Assembly (NCBI GenBank): GCA_937975855.1
Contig: CALJTT010000019.1
Location: 1-42,692, forward strand
Length of the DNA stretch: 42,692 nt
DNA from: Minisyncoccota bacterium
GTDB taxonomy: Bacteria; Patescibacteriota; Minisyncoccia; Phycocordibacterales; UBA918
Direction of reading: 5' to 3'
Part shown: one piece after another, positions 40,850 through 42,692 of the stretch
How positions within the stretch are numbered: position 1 is the stretch's first letter
Layout of the letters: each line of letters starts with the position of its first letter
The notes under the pieces: model-generated
Told to the model about the DNA's origin: nothing
Databases searched by the model: none
Seen by the model: the letters and a program-made list of their open reading frames with translations, nothing else
Position numbers and translations under genes: made by a program

Positions 40850-41806
40850 TTAGATGTTCAAACCTTTCGCAAATAAATTCCTGATATGCACCATGACCTT
40901 GTCGTTTCGGTCGTACGATCCATCTTCTAATTCCGACATAAAGTATCCGAATGATTGGGTGGTGTTGAACTGCTCGCCAAAGCTTTCGTCCCGCTCCAAG
41001 AGGTCAATTGTCACTATCTGCCCGTTAGGCATCGGCAGTCTCAAGTTTCTAAATAGTGGATTGATAATTCCATCTAATACCTCTGATTTTGCTGAAAGCT
41101 CTCTTTTGGTTAATGTGGTTCCAGCAAGTGACCTATCAACTGGTGTTGTCAGTCGGCCACGTACAACGATTTGTCCAGGGATAAAATCGTGGATGGTCCT
41201 CAGTGCCAAGTTTTCAGTCATGGTCGCGTTTCCTTTGCGCGCGATTGGCATACTTTCACCAAAAGCGGCAGAGTATGCACCACGTAGGTCGCTGTGATAT
41301 TGCGCAGTCAGCACGTTTCTTGCTTGGCTTGGCGTCATCCCGTACGAAAGGTAAGTCAAGTATGTACTTCCATAACGCTTTGCAACCGAAAACATAAAGA
41401 CGTTTTCGCGATTTCGGTGCTCTCCACCGATAGCGATGTTTCTCTTGCCATGGTCGAGTAGGGTACTGAGGTCCAGTTTGCCGTTCTCCCGGTCGACTTC
41501 TGTTGTGCGGTCAACGTCGAATAGGTCGTGTGCAGCCAATTGTAGTAGACCTAGTTGATCTAGCGTGATGGTTCTTTCCTGAACTACTGATGGGCTGTTA
41601 AAGCTAAAATTTTGATTTATTTCAAAAGATCCAAAGTTAGTTGGTTGTGTGAATTCAAAACGCTCAAACATTGCTCTCATGTCTGTCTGGAAAACAGGCA
41701 TGGTCGGAATGTTTAAATGTGCAGCCAGTGCAGAAGCTGGAGTCGCCAGCACCATAGCAGACGCAACTGCTAACGTGCTGAGTTTGTGTGCGGTGTGTTT
41801 TAACAT
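40850..41806 (-). CDS. secreted protein of unknown function
   Basis: 318 residues with a classical signal peptide: MLKHTAHKLSTLAV..., hydrophobic core and ATPASALAA cleavage region near 29. No Cys in the mature part. Segments such as IAIGGEHRNRENVFMFS and LPMPNGQIVTIDLLERDE recur nowhere else here and match no family I know. Probably extracytosolic or cell-surface. Confidence 0.7.
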   Translation of the reverse strand: MLKHTAHKLSTLAVASAMVLATPASALAAHLNIPTMPVFQTDMRAMFERFEFTQPTNFGSFEINQNFSFNSPSVVQERTITLDQLGLLQLAAHDLFDVDRTTEVDRENGKLDLSTLLDHGKRNIAIGGEHRNRENVFMFSVAKRYGSTYLTYLSYGMTPSQARNVLTAQYHSDLRGAYSAAFGESMPIARKGNATMTENLALRTIHDFIPGQIVVRGRLTTPVDRSLAGTTLTKRELSAKSEVLDGIINPLFRNLRLPMPNGQIVTIDLLERDESFGEQFNTTQSFGYFMSELEDGSYDRNDKVMVHIRNLFAKGLNI

Positions 41807-42279
41807 AAAATTAAATTAAGCTTACTCTTACTCTCAAAACGTTTGCTCCTAGTAAATAACTTGTGAAAAAGAATACGTATTTAAATGCTTTTGTCAACCC
41901 TAACGGAACCGTCTGTGCGCTTTGATTGTAAGTTTAAAGGACAGTAAAAGACAATTCCGTCCTTTATAAAAAGGTATTCACAAAACTAAAAATGGTGTTC
42001 CAATTAGGTTTACTTTTCACAACGGAATCCACAGGTTGTTGTTCAGTATGTTAAAGGTAATTTTGATTTTTCCACTAGTCAGAAAGTTACTTCTATTCCG
42101 TTATTTCTAGTTTCGCGCAAAATTGCTTTTTTACCGACGGAGCTTTTACTGGTTAACTAGATGCATGAGCGTATGGATTAGATTTCTGATGGGTAGAGTT
42201 TCTATTTAACAGATTTCTGATTCATGCGCTTATTCGCTTATATGCGTATTATTAATATCTTACTAACAGAAAAGAAAGT
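41807..42279. promoter_or_regulatory. 473-bp AT-rich intergenic region with repeats
   Basis: No ORF is seen. It holds an inverted repeat TAAAGGAC/GTCCTTTA (41935-41942 and 41959-41966) and a direct repeat AGATTTCTGAT (42180-42190 and 42211-42221). Two divergent secreted-protein genes flank it, so it is probably a shared control region. Confidence 0.4.
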
Positions 42280-42692
42280 ATGACAAAAACGGTTTCGTAT
42301 CGTGGTCTGCTGCTCAGTTTGTTGGCACTTGGAGTCGTGGGAATGCTCGCGAACGGTGCAACAATTGCGTTCTATGGGGACGTCGAGCGGTCAACCGGAA
42401 ATACGTTCACAGCGGGTGGAGTGGAGCTGCTCGTAGATAGTGTGTCTCACTACAACAATATGATTTGTACTGATGTAGACGGTGACGGTTTCGGAGACGG
42501 GTGGCAGCCAGAAGATGGCTTTGTGCCAGCAGACGATCATTATCCAGCTCCAGGTTCAGCATGTGATGGAACTTGGGAACTGACAGACTTAGAAGACGGT
42601 GTTCACAAGTTTTTCAACTTTGATGACTTGAAGCCTGGTGACTTTGGAGAAGACACCATCAGCCTACACGTGTTTGACAACCCAGCTTGGGG
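42280..42692 (+). CDS. SipW-tag (TasA/camelysin-like) secreted protein, 3' end outside window
   Basis: The open frame has no stop in the window, so the track omits it. It begins MTKTVSYRGLLLSLLALGVV and continues GATIAFYGDVERSTGNTFTAG, the SipW-type signal tag found before TasA-like matrix proteins and many CPR exported proteins. A short acidic loop DVDGDGFGDG fits a calcium-binding DxDxDG motif. About 137 residues are visible. Probably cell-surface or extracellular fibre material. Confidence 0.8.
   Translation, partial: MTKTVSYRGLLLSLLALGVVGMLANGATIAFYGDVERSTGNTFTAGGVELLVDSVSHYNNMICTDVDGDGFGDGWQPEDGFVPADDHYPAPGSACDGTWELTDLEDGVHKFFNFDDLKPGDFGEDTISLHVFDNPAW

Noticed and set aside
1-42692. CRISPR array
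   Set aside because: No regularly spaced direct repeats and no cas genes were seen.

Overview
The window looks like chromosomal DNA of an uncultured Patescibacteria (Candidate Phyla Radiation) bacterium, probably Paceibacteria-like. This is inferred from the style of the secreted proteins (a 2,116-residue modular surface protein, a SipW-type signal-tag protein, a small anchored lytic-transglycosylase-like protein), the scarcity of biosynthetic genes, very compact gene spacing and apparently leaderless promoters. No rRNA or ribosomal-protein marker is present, so taxonomy is inference.

Left flank (1-14.6 kb). ApbE (partial), an FMN-binding lipid-side protein and an RnfD/NqrB-like membrane protein fused to a ferredoxin-NADP reductase module form a minimal flavinylation-dependent electron-transfer set. 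Next come uracil-DNA glycosylase, a DUF2061 membrane protein and a signalling operon (FIST sensor, histidine kinase, two single-domain receivers). MutM follows, then an intergenic stretch with four DnaA-box-like 9-mers, the giant surface protein, a small basic protein and tRNA-Asn(GUU).

Mobile region (14.6 to about 28.8 kb). Two integrated elements lie in tandem. Each has the same backbone in the same direction: putative winged-helix regulator, small ORF, replication gene, excisionase-type HTH protein, large serine recombinase. Element A (about 14.6-23.5 kb, AT-rich) carries a filamentous-phage gpII-type replication protein. It also has a restriction-modification cassette (two C5-cytosine methyltransferases around one DUF3883 endonuclease) lodged between the HTH gene and the recombinase. 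Its recombinase ORF runs antisense into tRNA-Asn, and its coding sequence contains a rho-independent terminator for the tRNA. Element B (about 23.5-28.8 kb) carries a Prim-Pol/SF3-helicase gene broken by an in-frame TAA.

Right flank (28.8-42.7 kb). A structured non-coding stretch precedes a small membrane protein. A tight operon then encodes peptidase S51, SGNH hydrolase, RBBP9-like hydrolase, ROK kinase, a YciI-NTF2 fusion and a membrane protein. A HEPN-like protein follows. A stand-alone PurH-like IMP-cyclohydrolase domain and PurB come next, each driven by a near-identical promoter and leader. Then come a structured RNA of about 300 nt with its own promoter and terminator, a P-loop kinase, a hypothetical protein, a 41-residue basic protein, a lytic-transglycosylase-like protein, a small membrane protein with a processive GT2 glycosyltransferase, a secreted protein of unknown function and the start of a SipW-tag protein.

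All calls are from reading sequence and motifs; no database search or folding program was run.
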